64,000 nt of DNA from NCBI GenBank assembly GCA_016271365.2, contig JADMNL010000022.1, positions 222,742,501 to 222,806,500 of the forward strand, given 5' to 3'. The position numbers and the translations under genes were made by a program. The DNA is from Neoceratodus forsteri. Lineage: Eukaryota; Chordata; Ceratodontiformes; Ceratodontidae. The notes under the pieces are model-generated. The model was not told where the DNA came from. It did no database searches and worked only from the letters and a program-made list of their open reading frames with translations. This document shows, piece by piece, positions 53,755 to 64,000 of this stretch; the stretch's first letter is position 1; every line of letters starts with the position of its first letter.

Positions 53755-54630
53755 AAATAAGCACTGGCGGCTCAGTCACATTTGGTGCCAGAGTGGGAGG
53801 GGGTAGTACGGCCTTGTATGCGTCGAGGTTGGTGAAGTGAAGGTTGAGGGCTGAGGCAATTTGTGGGCAGTCGCTCACTAGTTTACCATTGACCTCCATA
53901 GGGCCAGGTTCAGCCTTGGTGTTGCTTCTGATCAGCTCGTTGATGTGAGACCAAAATAGTTTCGGGATACCTAAGTTGTTTTTTTGGAGGTGGGTGACAT
54001 ACTCCCTTTTCGCAAGTTTAGTGGCACTCTTGAATTTGTTTCTCAGGACTTTGTATGCCACAAGGTCAGCAGGGAGAGAGGAGTGCTTGAACCCCTTCCA
54101 GGCCTTGTCTCGACTGATCACCAGGGCTTTTAGGGTGGAGAGATCCACTTCCAGCAGCTGCCTTTTCCTCTGAGCATCTTCAGTGGGGCAAAGAGGTTGG
54201 CTGCCTTAATTAATGAGTTGTGGAAGTATTCTAGTGTCTTATCCAAGGTAGGGAGAAGCCTGATAGGGGTCCAGTCCAGGTTGTTGAGGTGGACATTGTA
54301 TTATGCCACCATGAAATTTGAGTAGTCATGAGCGGTAAGTATTCTGGGTTGGGCCTTGGGCACTCTGTTCTTCCAGATGCAGAATGTTGGGGATTGGTCA
54401 CTCAAGGCATCTGACATTAGTCCAGCTTTCTGGATGTTGATGGGGTTTGACACCAGAGCCCAGTCCAGGAAGGTGTGGTTCCCCATCTTATAATTGTCTA
54501 GTAGGTTCTGAGATAACCTGTACTAGATTTGCCCCTTGTGTTAGGGACATGAGATCTTTGTAAGGATCATGGGCCCAGATAATGTTGAAGTCCCCCAGGA
54601 CAAGGAGCTCTGCTGAGACATAGAACACCT
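53755..54630 (-). pseudogene. Jockey-type LINE endonuclease and linker remnant
   Basis: On minus: LLVLGDFNIIWAHDP (about 54590, catalytic GDFN) and DQSPTFCIWKNR (about 54390, where SDH-like is expected). Then the linker frame 53753-54148 follows with SRDKAWKGFKHSSLPADL, RNKFKSATKLAKREYVTHLQ and LGIPKLFWSHINELIRS. This order (endonuclease C-terminus, then a basic linker before RT) fits L2/CR1/Crack-type LINEs. RT is absent. It may belong to the same family as LINE-K, but no part overlaps. Confidence 0.75.
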
Positions 54631-54632
54631 GA

Positions 54633-55062
54633 ATTACACAGATACACACACACAGATACACAGAAATGTGACAGCAGAGAAAGGCATGACAGCCCATCTA
54701 GTCTGCCCAACACCCTACCTCCCCCTTCTGTTATGCTTCCATCCTCTTTTCCAAACCCCTTAAATCTATCCCAAGCCCTCTTGAACCCCTCCACCATTTC
54801 AGCTGCCACTACCTCCTCTGGCAGCTTGTTCCAGGCCTCCACCACCCTGTCTATGAAAAACTGACCCCTGCCATTACCTCTGTATTGCCCACCTTCCAGT
54901 TTGAGGCTATGTCCCCTCGTGTTCACTCCCTTCTTCAATTTGAACACGCTGTTACCCTCTACCTTATTTATTCCCTTCAGATACTTAAAGGTCTCAATCA
55001 TGCCCCCCCCAGTCTCCAGAGGGTACAAATTCAGCCCTCTCAATCGTCTCTCATAGGGTATT
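54633..55062 (-). pseudogene. CR1 ORF2 C-terminus and 3' tail (CR1-F)
   Basis: The 158-codon frame 54567-55043 begins MRGLNLYPLETGGGMIETFK and contains SLKLEGGQYRGNGRGQFF and RVVEAWNKLPEEVVAAEMVE, the CR1 C-terminus. The 3' tail on plus is ACAGATACACACACACAGAT, then CATGACAGCCCATCTAGTCT, the segment common to the CR1 ends in this window. Its 3' end abuts the endonuclease remnant. Confidence 0.85.
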
Positions 55063-56114
55063 AAATGTTTAATGTTAATAACTTAATGTTTAATGTTAAT
55101 AACTAAGTTTTAAGGGGCTAGCTGGTCAATATATGTCCTCCACATGGTGCCCTCAATGAAGGAGACTCACAAGGGGTTAATAAGCATGCGCTGATGACTC
55201 CTGCTGCTAGTGTGCAGGGAGTATGCCATACACAGAACAATGGATGAAGAAATAAAATGTAAATAAAATTCTGAGTAATTTTAGGCAGAGAGGGACTGCT
55301 ACTGGTAAACTCAGTTAAACTGGCAAGTATTTGAGCTCCATCAGTCACTCTTGCTTTTTATCAGAGGGAAAAGACCCCTGAGGATTTGTATCAGCCTCAA
55401 GTTGAATGTCACATTGGAGCTCTTCTTACTGAAATTGGTTTGCTCACAGCCTTTCTCTGAAAATATCCCACAAGTGAGTACATTAAACAGGGCACCCAGT
55501 AATTTAACAAACAACACGGTCATGATGAAGTTTTGAAAAAGCTCAGTATTCCATTTCCAGCCAAAAGCTCTTTCTTAAAACACCTCTGTAATTTTACCAA
55601 GAGAAATACCAATTAATTATATTTACAAAAAAATCCATCAAACCCCAAGCACTCTCCCCAAATGCAATGCACATTTAATTTCATTCTATCACATTATTTT
55701 ATAATGCTGGCAAATCTAACTATTACTGCTCCTCAGGTTTTCAGAGGGCTATATAAAGAAAATATTCTGAACAGAGAGGCACCATATTTAAGATTACCTC
55801 GGAATACCACATTACAATGAGCCTCCCTGCACTCTGCAATTTGTACACTGTACCAGGTATCCTGTACTCAACTCAATCCCCCCCCCCCCATCAGGTTTTA
55901 CAAACTTCCTCCCCATATCTTATGGCCATGAAAACTAGGAGACATGTAACTGGTTTCCTCTTAGATGCCCAGTCAGATATGCCAGCAGCTCAATACACAT
56001 AGAAATGACTGTTCAGTGGGAGTATAGAGTTACACTCAGCCAGTGTGTCCCTATCAGTGCTGGCAAGAGGGCTACAACCCCCTTAACTGAATCTCCCCCC
56101 ACTCCTTTGGCAGT
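55063..56114. other. No gene; small TAATGTTAATAACT repeat
   Basis: TTAATGTTTAATGTTAATAA is repeated near 55065-55108. The 60-codon minus frame 55341-55523 begins with a hydrophobic stretch (MTVLFVKLLGALFNVL) like a signal peptide, but nothing else supports a gene. A run of C lies near 55879-55889. Confidence 0.35.
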
Positions 56115-56546
56115 TTAAAGAATAACTGCCTTGAATCTGCAAGCTTATGTTTTCTGTAGAAGCTGCATTTCTAATATTGGTTCACATCCTGTTTGAGTTC
56201 CATCTTTACTGGCCTTTTAATAAATTCACTGGGTATTTCTGCTTTATACTCTGGTGGACAGTACCATTTTAGAACTGTATGATGTACTTTAGATCCATGT
56301 TACATAACTTAACATTATTTTCACAATGTATTCATGTTCTACTCTGGAACTCTATGGCCTAAAGGGGACATAAACTATATCATACAGTTCTAAAATGGCA
56401 CTTACCAGCTGAGTGTACATCAGAAATACTCACTGTATTTACTAAAAGGCCAGTAATGATGGGACAATAACAGAAAGGTATCAAATATATAAAAAATATA
56501 TCTTCTAGGAAAAGTTACTTACAGGTCCAGTGCAGTTCTCCTTTAA
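56115..56546. mobile_element. Palindromic MITE with TTAA target (T2/piggyBac-like)
   Basis: Both ends are TTAA (56115-56118 and 56543-56546). The left half pairs with the right half over about 175 bases: TTTAAAGAATAACTGCC with TTAAAGGAGAACTGCAC, then TTACTGGCCTTTTAATAAAT with TTACTGGCCTTTTAGTAAAT, then CCATTTTAGAACTGTATGAT in both arms. The loop is about 80 bp. TTAA duplication and AAAGGAGAA-type ends match the T2-type MITEs known from Xenopus. No coding sequence is present. Confidence 0.75.
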
Positions 56547-56689
56547 GTTGACAAGAGCAACATTGCTCCATCTCTCTCTTTCTTTCTCTCTGTCTGTCTC
56601 TCCCCTTGCCAACCACACTCAATGGATGATTTTTCTCCCAGGAAAGATACACTGGACTTTTGTCAGCCAAAAAAAAAATAATCCGGTTC

Positions 56690-57345
56690 AAACATGCTAC
56701 CTAAACAAAACTATCATCAGAACCTCCCAAGTTGAAAAAGACCTAGGGATAGTAATTAATGACAAACTAACCCCTTCAACCCACTGTACCAAGGTAGCAA
56801 ATCAAACAAATGCACTACTTCGTAGAATCTCCAAAACATTTGTGACTAGATCTGAACATTGTCTTTTGTCCCTCTACAGATTTCACATAAGGCCCCTCTT
56901 GGATTATGGTTCACCCTTTTGGAACCCATATTTGAAATCAGATATTAATAGAATTGAGCACATTCAACATAGAGCCACCAAGCAAATCCCGCACCTAACT
57001 AACTTTGATCATAACACCTGATTAAATAAAACAGGATTACACACATTGTCACAGAGACGTACCAGAGGCGATTTACTACAACTATTTAAAATTATTGGGA
57101 ACCAGGAACAAATGAAATTATGTGGTATCAAATATTCTACTAGGAAAACTGTTGCTAGACTTCACAATTAACAGCTAGAGGTTATGAGGGCCAAAAGCAA
57201 TAAAAGAATGAACTATTTCACAATTAGAACACCAAGACTGTGGAACATCTTACCACAGAATATAGTTGATTCAACAAATATCTTAACATTCAAAAATAAA
57301 TTAGGCACATGGATGTTTGGGCAGGGATTGGGTTAATGTTCCATG
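56690..57345 (+). pseudogene. LINE-K ORF2 C-terminal fragment, second copy
   Basis: The last part of the frame 56530-57021 reads QVEKDLGIVINDKLTPSTHC and FHIRPLLDYGSPFWNPYLKS, DINRIEHIQHRATKQIPHLT, the same segment as 45950-46036 on minus. Broken frames continue with RTRGDLLQLFKII and FKNKLGTWMFGQG, equivalent to the LINE-K C-terminus at 45575. The copy is 5'-truncated near 56690, 140 bp after the TTAA MITE, and in plus orientation. Confidence 0.8.
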
Positions 57346-57452
57346 TATATGGAGGACAATTATGATGGGCAACCCGCCTTCTTTTGTCCAGAACTTCCAA
57401 AGTACCAAAGCTGGCAGCTGGCCCTATTGGAATCACAACCCTTTCTTTAATA

Positions 57453-57590
57453 CAGTAACCCCTCGCCATAACAAATGCATTTGGAACCAGACTAAGCATT
57501 CATTATAGCTTCCAATTCATTGTAGCTAGGGACACTATTGCAAACATGGGCAGCGTTAGTGTAACTTGCTGTCATGCATTTTTGACACTG
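57453..57590. mobile_element. Short Tigger/mariner-like MITE
   Basis: The left end TA-CAGTAACCCCTCGCCATA strongly resembles Tigger/pogo termini. The right end is GACACTG-TA, sharing only CAGT with the left. Length is 138 bp with TA on both sides. No coding sequence. Confidence 0.5.
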
Positions 57591-58125
57591 TATATGTTAT
57601 AAAGTGCTTAATTACTTTGTATTGAATGCTGTTTTTTTACAAAAATATTTTATTGAAAGGATGTTGAGCATAGAACAGTATGTTTACATTTCATGTCTTA
57701 AAGCATTTGATACATATAATGAGCAGTATACAAGCATTTCATTGGTTCCAGAGTTAAAATACATGTTAAGGTCACTGTATATTAAGCTTCAGAAATCAGT
57801 ATACAGTAAGTATTACATCACTTGCATGTTGTAGAGGGTGACAACAGGAGCAAATTAACACCAGGGCATCTACACAGGTAATAGCACAGGTGACTACAGC
57901 AGGGATAAAAGGAGGGCATAGGGCCACTCAGGACCTCTGGTCTATTTAACTGGGCATTAAATGGGCATCACACCTGATTCAATGGCTGATATAAGGGGCT
58001 GCCAGAATAGCAATAAGCTAGGATGTTTGCCCATTGCTTGGAGCTATACCCTTTCCAGTTTCATGCTCATCTTAAAGTTATTGACCCATTGGGGTATCGT
58101 GGGGGGGGAGACATCCATGCTTGTG
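57591..58125 (-). other. 3' UTR and poly(A) end of L1-C
   Basis: From the C-terminal cysteine motif to the AATAAA-like end. It holds only short frames without recognisable domains. Confidence 0.5.
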
Positions 58126-58683
58126 TCACAGTTTTCCTAGCATTAACCAAGGCATGAGACTATAGGGGATCATGCAAGCCCCCCGGTCAGTGCCCAGACG
58201 TAGTTCAAGGGGAGATTTAGAAGGTCTGTAGCCAAGGATTCTGCACATTTTTTGGTGCATGGTATGCCAAAAGGGCATAACCCTAGGGCAGGTCACTGCT
58301 ATGTGCAAAAAATCACCACTCTGAGCTGTACATTTCAGGCATAAATCAGATCTGGCAGGATCCATATTGTTCAACCTCTTGGGGGTAAAGTAAGTACAGT
58401 ACATAAAGTTCAGCTGAATTTGTCTTGAGTCTATTGCTACGTGAGCAGAGCTGTAGGTGGCGACCAGTCATGTGCCATATTTTAGAGTCGATTGGAACCT
58501 GCAAATCCTGACTGCATCGATCCCTGACCCTCAGTGATACCTGGTCCGATCTGCCCTGTAAGATGAGGTAATATATAGAAAGCAGCTTGGAAGCTGGTCA
58601 AGGGTTAAACAACTCCTCCTCTAAGGGTGAGGGGGGATACCAGCCCAATGCAGGTGACAAACAGTTCCCACACCATTGTTTAA

Positions 58684-58920
58684 GGAGGCAGTATAGTGCA
58701 GTGGCTTAAGGCTCTGAGCTGCAAATCTGGTGACATCCAGCAGACCAGACCGGGGTTTGAATCCCACAGCCCCCACTTGCATACTGTGTGACCCTGAGCA
58801 AGTCACTTAACTTCCTTGTGCTCCCAGGTCACATCTGGAAACAAGCTTCGGCTTAGTGTGCCTTTCCTGGTTAAACAATTTCCCCTTCCCTTTCCTAAGT
58901 CTAAGACAAACAAAAAAATA
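58684..58920 (+). mobile_element. MIR-like tRNA-derived SINE
   Basis: The head has an A-box-like TAGTGCAGTGGCTTAAGG and a B box, GGTTTGAATCCCA. It is followed by the core ACTGTGTGACCCTGAGCAAG, TCACTTAACTTCCTTGTGC, which closely matches the GTGTGACCTTGGGCAAGTCA core of the MIR/CORE-SINE group. It is plus-strand with a short A-rich end (ACAAAAAAATA near 58910-58920). It interrupts L1-C coding sequence. A target duplication could not be fixed. Confidence 0.7.
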
Positions 58921-59827
58921 CCCCAGCTGGATGCCCCATTCTTCACGTATTGTGGCAAAGTGTCTGAAAGTACCCCCATTATACAGTTGCCCCACACTGA
59001 CCAGGGCCCCGTGCCTCCAGTCCTGCAATCTCTGAATTACAGGGACTGGGCACAGGCCCTTATTTTATAAAAAGGGAATTATACCCACATAAGGGGAGAG
59101 ATGCCTGGAGATTCTAATGCGCTTATGTGCCTCTGACCAAACCCATAACAGATTTGCAGTACATGGGTTTCATATTGTATGAGAGGGGGTTGTGAACAAG
59201 GCCATGGCCAGATAGTCCTCTCTTAGTGTGCCCAGTAAAGTATCTTCCTCTTGCTCATGCCACCCACTGACCTCGGATATTTTCCCCACTGGGGGAAAAA
59301 GCAAGCTGAGCAGCCAAATAGTAAGCCTGAAAGTAAGGGAGACCGACCCCTCTCAGATCATGTGGCAACTGCAGTATAGCTCTTTTGATTCTGGCACTTT
59401 TTCCCCTCCAGAGAAATTTGTGGAGAACTGCACCAAGTCCCTAAAGTGTGTATTAGGTATCCCAATGGGCAGCGACTGGTATAGGTACAAGCATTTGGGT
59501 AGAATATTCATTTTTACTACTGCAACAGGCCCCAGAAGGGAAAAAGGCAGTGCCTCCCATCTCTCACAATCCTCAGCGATTTTTGACAGAAGGGGCTTAT
59601 AATTCAAAGCATAGAGGGAGCTGATCCTGGCTGAAATGTTAGCACCTAAGTATTTCAATGATTCAACTAATTGGAGACCATCCAGATTAGAAATCAGAAG
59701 TGCCCTGTCCCTGACTTCCAGGGGCATGAGTTCACTCTTGGTCCAATTTACCTTATGGCAAGATAGTCTCCCATATTCCCCCATTACCTGATGAACGTGG
59801 GGTAGGTTGTGATCAGATTGCTGTAAG

Positions 59828-60166
59828 CATACCTCTCAACCTTTTGTCACTGAAATGAGGGACATGGACATTTTTGGACACAAAATGAGGGACAATGAGG
59901 GACACAGACACTCAGAATGAGGGACACATCCTCAAACATGGAGATACAAGTTCAGAACACTGTGAAAACCATAGTGTTTACTTGTACAAGGTTTATTTTG
60001 GATTTAGTATTTTAGAATATTTAGAGTTTCTGCTTTAAAATCTGAATTTACAGCACATTCTCTGTGTGGGCAGCAACTTTTCCATGAGGGACAGATGAGG
60101 GACAGAGCAATTTTAAGGGGAAAAATGAGGGATGTCCCTCATAATGAGGGACACTTGAGAGGTATG
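59828..60166. mobile_element. hAT-like MITE, 339 bp
   Basis: The ends are CATACCTCTCAACCTTTTGT and the reverse complement CATACCTCTCAAGTGTCCCT, bounded by GCTGTAAG (59820-59827) and GCTATAAG (60167-60174), an 8-bp duplication with one difference. The subterminal AATGAGGGACA is repeated many times in direct and inverted form. No coding sequence. It splits L1-C ORF2. Confidence 0.8.
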
Positions 60167-62350
60167 GCTATAAGTATGAAAGCAGGTAGTCCGAGTATAG
60201 TGCAGTTTTATGTTCTAAAACCCCCCCAACCCCGTACTCTCCTTATGAGCTCTCAGGACCACTGCAAGAGGCTTCCATGATAAAGGGTACAATAAAGGTG
60301 AGAGAGGGCAGCCCTGCCTAGTACCATGACCCAGGGTGAAGGGACGGGTAACCATGCCATTGACTGCTATTTGGGCTTGTAGCAAGTTATAAAGAGTGTG
60401 AATCCATGCTCTGATACCGGTTCCCAGGCCAAATCTTTTTAAAGTTTCAAAATGATAACCCCACTCCACACGGTCAAAGGCCTATTCAATGTCAATTGCA
60501 AGGATAGCAGCTCCATGATTCTGCTTGGCCCCACCCCACCCCATCTATGGATCACATTCAACGTACGATGGATGTTATGTTTCCCTTGTCACCCCTTAAC
60601 AAAGCCGGATTGATCAGAGTGAACCAGGGATCGGAGAATGGGGTCCAACCTGGAGGCCAATACTTTTGCCAGTATTTTATAGTCAGATGTTAGCAGTAAT
60701 ATCAGTCTGTAGGAGACACACCAAGAGGGGTCCTTCCCAGGCTTGGGAAGCACAGTAATCATGGCAGACTGTGTGGAGGGGGAAAGCTCACCTGTCTCTA
60801 AGCTCTCAGTCAGCATTTTGAACAGAGGGTCTAGCAGCAGGGAGGTGAAGATTTTAAAAAAGTTAATTGGGACACTGTCCAGCCTAGGAGCTCTCCCACC
60901 CCGAAGTGCCCCCAAGGCAGACTTAACTTTTTCTCTAGTAATGGGGAGTTCCAACTCCTCAGCCAGCATGCTCCCCACCATGGGAATAGGAGCCTTTGCA
61001 AAGAACTGGTCCAGTTCCTGGAGAGAAGGGGTAGTCTCTGAGGTGTACAGCTTTGTATAGAAGGTGTTGAATGTCTTGCCTATGGCAACCAGGTCTTGCA
61101 CCAGAGAACCAGCTTCATCGTGATCTGTCCCACAGCTCTATCTCCCTCCCATGATGGAGCTGCCATGCAAGTAGCCTTCCCCCTGTCCCCATCAAAGTAT
61201 GCCCCAGCCTGAGTCAAAATGATGGCCTGCTCTATTTTGGCACAACCGAGGGTGTTATAACACCATTTTAATTTTTGAATAACCCTGTACAAGGAGGGGG
61301 TTGGCCTTGACCTATGTGCAGCCTCATAGGCATCTATTTTCCCCCTGAGGTGGGTGATCTCAGCCTCCCCCCGTCTGTTGGCATTGGTCGCAAACGCTAT
61401 AGGCTGCCCCGGATGTAAGCCTTCTGGGCTTCCCATCTGCAACGGTGGGAGGTATTACCTGATTTATTGAAATGCAGAGATTCCTTAATATTCTCGGACA
61501 TGCTGTTTATATATTTTTGATTTTTTAACAACAGGGGATCAAGTCTCCATTCTCTTAACACTGGGGGTGAGAAAGGAGTATTCAAACCCAAAGAAAGGGA
61601 GGCGTGGTCTGATAGAATTATGGAGGAGTAGTGCACCTCATCCACCAAAGTTTGGAAGTTTGGGACTGATCAGAAACCTGTCTAACCAGGCATACGATTG
61701 GTGCAAATGGGAGTAAAAATTGTAATCCCTGCCCATAGGATGTTTGTGTCTCCACACATCCACTAAATTAAATTCATGTTGTAGCTCCCCCAAAGCCCTA
61801 GCATTCTTTGACAAGGGGACAGGGGTGACATTAGATCTATCTAATACAGTGTCACTGATTCAGTTATAATCACCCCAATATCCATGGACCCACCCATCTT
61901 GCCATATCTAGTGTGAACTTCTGGAAGAAGCCAGGGTCCTCCACATTCGGAGTGTATATGAAACCAAATGAGAAGGTACCAAGGCCACTTAACTCAGCTC
62001 TGACCAGAGTGTATCTACCAGCTGTATCAGCAATCTGCCCCAAAATCATTGCCTGAGTACACTGAAGGAACCAAACCGCAGTACCCCTAGCTTTCGAGGA
62101 AAAGGTAGAGGACACCCACGTGCCCTCCCAGAGGTGCACTAGTCTGCAACAACTCACCTGGTGATATGTGGGCCTCCTGGAGTAAGACCACCTGCCACTT
62201 GGATCTCCTTACCTCAGCCAGTACTTTTTTCTGTTTTACTGCTGTCTTTAGCCCATTAATATTCCAGGAAGCTAACCAGTTTGTATTAGGCATTACTGAA
62301 TGTGGGCCACACAACTCCATCAACACAATCAGCAGCGAGCAACCCAGCAC

Positions 62351-63260
62351 AACATTGTCGCTGTTTAGCCGCCCACCTCTTCTTCAGATAGCTCCCAGTC
62401 TCCCTGCAACAAGACTACAAACACCATGCTTTAACATCCTCATTTTCCCTTTTATGTAATGGACATGTTTCCCTATCAGCCCCGCTTTGGAGTGAGCAGA
62501 TCAGGTAGCAACCCCTGGTGACACAGGCGGCACAGTGAATTTCAATCCTGGTAGCCAAGGAACACCCCTGCCCCCCCCCAACAGCAACCCAACCCCAGTG
62601 AGGACTCCCTTTCTCCCCTTTAGATTGAAATAAACCTCTACCACCCCAAACCCCTTTACCAAATTAATAGATTGAACATCAAAAACAGAAGCAACATCTA
62701 GAACCCCTGCCCCCCCCCCATACATGAGCCAAACAGGGCCCGAAGAAGTTTCCCATACAAACAACTGGAAACCAGTAACATAAGTACAATGGTTAAGTAC
62801 ATTCGTACACGTTTTAGGCACTAAATATGCAACATGGCATAAGGAAAGACCTCCAACGAGTAAAAACATTTCATGAGGCAATCAAGACTTAGAGTCCTGC
62901 ACCTAAAAACATAAAACATTTTTTTCCATGTTTCAGATTTGTAATGTCCCAGTGTCAAAGTGAGAGGCATCAAGCTTGCAATAGAGAGCACCCTCCAAAG
63001 GCGGGACAAAGTAGCAGTATGTCAGGCCAATGTCTTTCCAAGGACATTCGCTCCCCCCCAACCCCGTCATTACCCATGTCCCCAGATATAGTCGGGGGGG
63101 GCGGAGCTCTCAGGAGCGATGTAGACAAACAAAAATATAAATGCCAGGCCTATGGTAATGCTATTAGCGAAACATTCTCTGTGACCTTTATCAAGCGAAG
63201 ATCCAAACAGCTCCACACATCCCCAGGGCTCCAGTAGGATGAAAAATTCAAAGTTAGGAA
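62351..63260 (-). other. Inter-ORF spacer of L1-C
   Basis: C-rich on plus (G/T-rich on minus) with runs such as CCCCCCCCCC near 62571 and 62711. No known protein. The open frame 62501-62881 on minus is a composition artefact. Confidence 0.45.
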
Positions 63261-63299
63261 GGGAAAAATAGCTAGGACACACTTATCTGAGTACTGCTT

Positions 63300-64000
63300 C
63301 ATCTTGTATAGGCGAACCAACAGCACACTTTCTTCTGGCCTCCTCCTCAGCTACTCACTTCTCTCCCGATTTCGGGCAGGTGAAAATCATGGGCGGCTGC
63401 CCAGGCTTGTCAGTTTTAAGCTTCGCCGAATGCAAGAAGGAAAAGGACCAGCTTAGATTGTAGAGTTTTGATTTAACTTCATTAAATCTCTGCCTTTGCT
63501 GCTGCAGCTATTGACTGTAGTCCTGAAAGATGTGGACCTTAGTATTTTTATATGGTATGGGCCCCTTGCATTTTGCACAACGCAGAATAACCTCTTTATC
63601 TACATATCGCAGGCATTTTATGAGAGGATTCCTCAGTTTGTCTCCAGGCTTCCCTGTAAGCACATTCAGTCTCAGATTTAGAGGACTGTGCAGGGAGCTC
63701 CAGATGCTTGATCAGCCACTCGTGGATTCATGGATTGTGCCCCTCTGCTCCCTCCAGGAGACCTACAATGCAGAGGTTGGATTGCCTCGATCGATTCTCC
63801 TGGTGATCAACTCGAGCCATGAGTTCTACCATCTCCTTTTTCAGTGAGTCTCACTTATCAGTGACAATATAAAGGGAGTCCTCCAAGTCACTAACCTGAT
63901 GCTCAAGCTCGTTAATTTGTATTGAATGCGAGGCAGATGTTTCTGACATGCCCGACACCACACACTGCAAATGAGTAATTTGTGCCGTAATGTTAGTGAA
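63300..64000 (-). pseudogene. L1-C ORF1, partial at the window edge
   Basis: On minus from the right edge: SIQINELEHQVSDLEDSLYI (coiled coil, about 63900), then DHQENRSRQSNLCIVGLLEG (about 63780), the conserved start of the RRM-like domain, then ESSHKMPAICR and HLSGLQ traces of the C-terminal domain. Multiple stops interrupt it. The N-terminus is outside the window. Confidence 0.75.

Larger units (their letters stand above)
58126..62350 (-). pseudogene. L1-C ORF2 (endonuclease and RT), broken
   Basis: The endonuclease opens near 62275 with WLASWNINGLKTAVKQKKVL and VVLLQEAHI, and continues to SIILSDHASLSL (about 61610). The linker and RT fingers are in the frame 60589-61101: FNTFYTKLYTSETTPSLQEL, GRAPRLDSVPINFFK, then SDYKILAKVLASRLDPIL and SDQSGFVKG. 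The palm is broken: WLPVPSPWVMVLGRAALS-like traces, GTRQGCPLSPLLYPL at about 60320 and no clear YADD or FADD. The C-terminus has DLCLKCTAQSGDFLHIAVTC (about 58320), a CCHC motif. The inserted SINE and MITE split the region after the palm. Confidence 0.8.
57632..64000 (-). mobile_element. L1/Tx1-clade LINE (L1-C), 5' end beyond the window
   Basis: A minus-strand L1-like element. The 3' end is CAATAAAATATTTTTG followed by a short A run on minus, near 57632-57660. ORF2 lies at about 58126-62350 and ORF1 from about 63300 past 64000. A MIR-like SINE (58684-58920) and a hAT-like MITE (59828-60166) are inserted in it. It is more diverged than L1-B. Confidence 0.85.

Noticed and set aside
55341..55523. 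60-codon minus frame beginning with a signal-peptide-like stretch (MTVLFVKLLGALFNVL)
   Set aside because: No splice structure, conserved motif or second exon could be seen. It was considered as a leader exon or secreted peptide, but support is too thin.
58684..58765. tRNA gene on the plus strand
   Set aside because: The A and B boxes belong to the head of a MIR-like SINE; the anticodon arm does not fold well and SINE core sequence follows at once.

Overview
The window is vertebrate nuclear DNA made almost entirely of transposable elements. No intact host gene was found. The mix is L1/Tx1-clade, CR1-clade and L2-like LINEs, a class III (ERV-L-like) endogenous retrovirus, a Gmr1-like Ty3/gypsy retrotransposon with a SCAN-like capsid, a MIR-like SINE, and hAT, Tigger/mariner and TTAA-target DNA transposons. 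This fits a large-genome tetrapod. An amphibian (for example a caecilian) is my best guess, by inference only. The one host-derived trace is a broken T-cell-receptor-like V exon on the minus strand near 29.8-30.3 kb.

Layout. 1-13.2 kb: a plus-strand L1-like LINE (L1-A) whose 3' part is split by an 8.16-kb minus-strand ERV (4510-12669, 5-bp duplication AGTCC). 13.2-15.75 kb: the remains of a CR1 (plus), a short hAT-like end and an L2-like LINE (minus). 15.75-17.8 kb: a dispersed repeat carrying a 0.69-kb inverted-repeat element, then about 2.2 tandem copies of a ~295-bp unit. 17.8-28.4 kb: a plus-strand CR1 (CR1-B) that keeps both ORF1 (esterase) and ORF2 (endonuclease) traces. Its esterase is split by a full-length minus-strand L1 (L1-B, 18847-26594, 11-bp duplication), and that L1 holds a Tigger-like element (25614-26429). 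28.4-31.0 kb: the V pseudogene, a hairpin, a palindrome and microsatellites.

31.0-39.7 kb: a complete minus-strand Gmr1-like element (5-bp duplication CCAGT). Integrase precedes reverse transcriptase, and a young CR1 (CR1-C) sits in its 5' LTR. 40.2-45.1 kb: CR1-D, split by a 3.4-kb hAT-like element (8-bp duplication TTCCAGAT). 45.4-48.9 kb: a LINE of a second jockey-type family (LINE-K) and CR1-E. 51.1-53.0 kb: an L1 ORF1 (L1-D) with a CR1 tail inserted. 53.1-57.6 kb: a GC-rich retroposed block with a 15-bp duplication, a LINE endonuclease remnant, a CR1 tail, a palindromic TTAA MITE, a LINE-K fragment and a Tigger-like MITE. 57.6-64 kb: another minus-strand L1 (L1-C) that runs off the window and holds a MIR-like SINE and a hAT-like MITE.

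The insertions give a relative order. CR1-A is older than L1-A, which is older than the ERV. CR1-B is older than L1-B, which is older than the Tigger. The Gmr1-like element is older than CR1-C. CR1-D is older than its hAT. L1-D is older than its CR1 tail. Nearly all coding regions carry stops or frameshifts. The best preserved are the Gmr1-like integrase/RT frame (567 codons), a 333-codon piece of L1-B ORF2, the CR1-C RT (166 codons) and the LINE-K RT (254 codons). All calls rest on reading the sequence; no database search was run.
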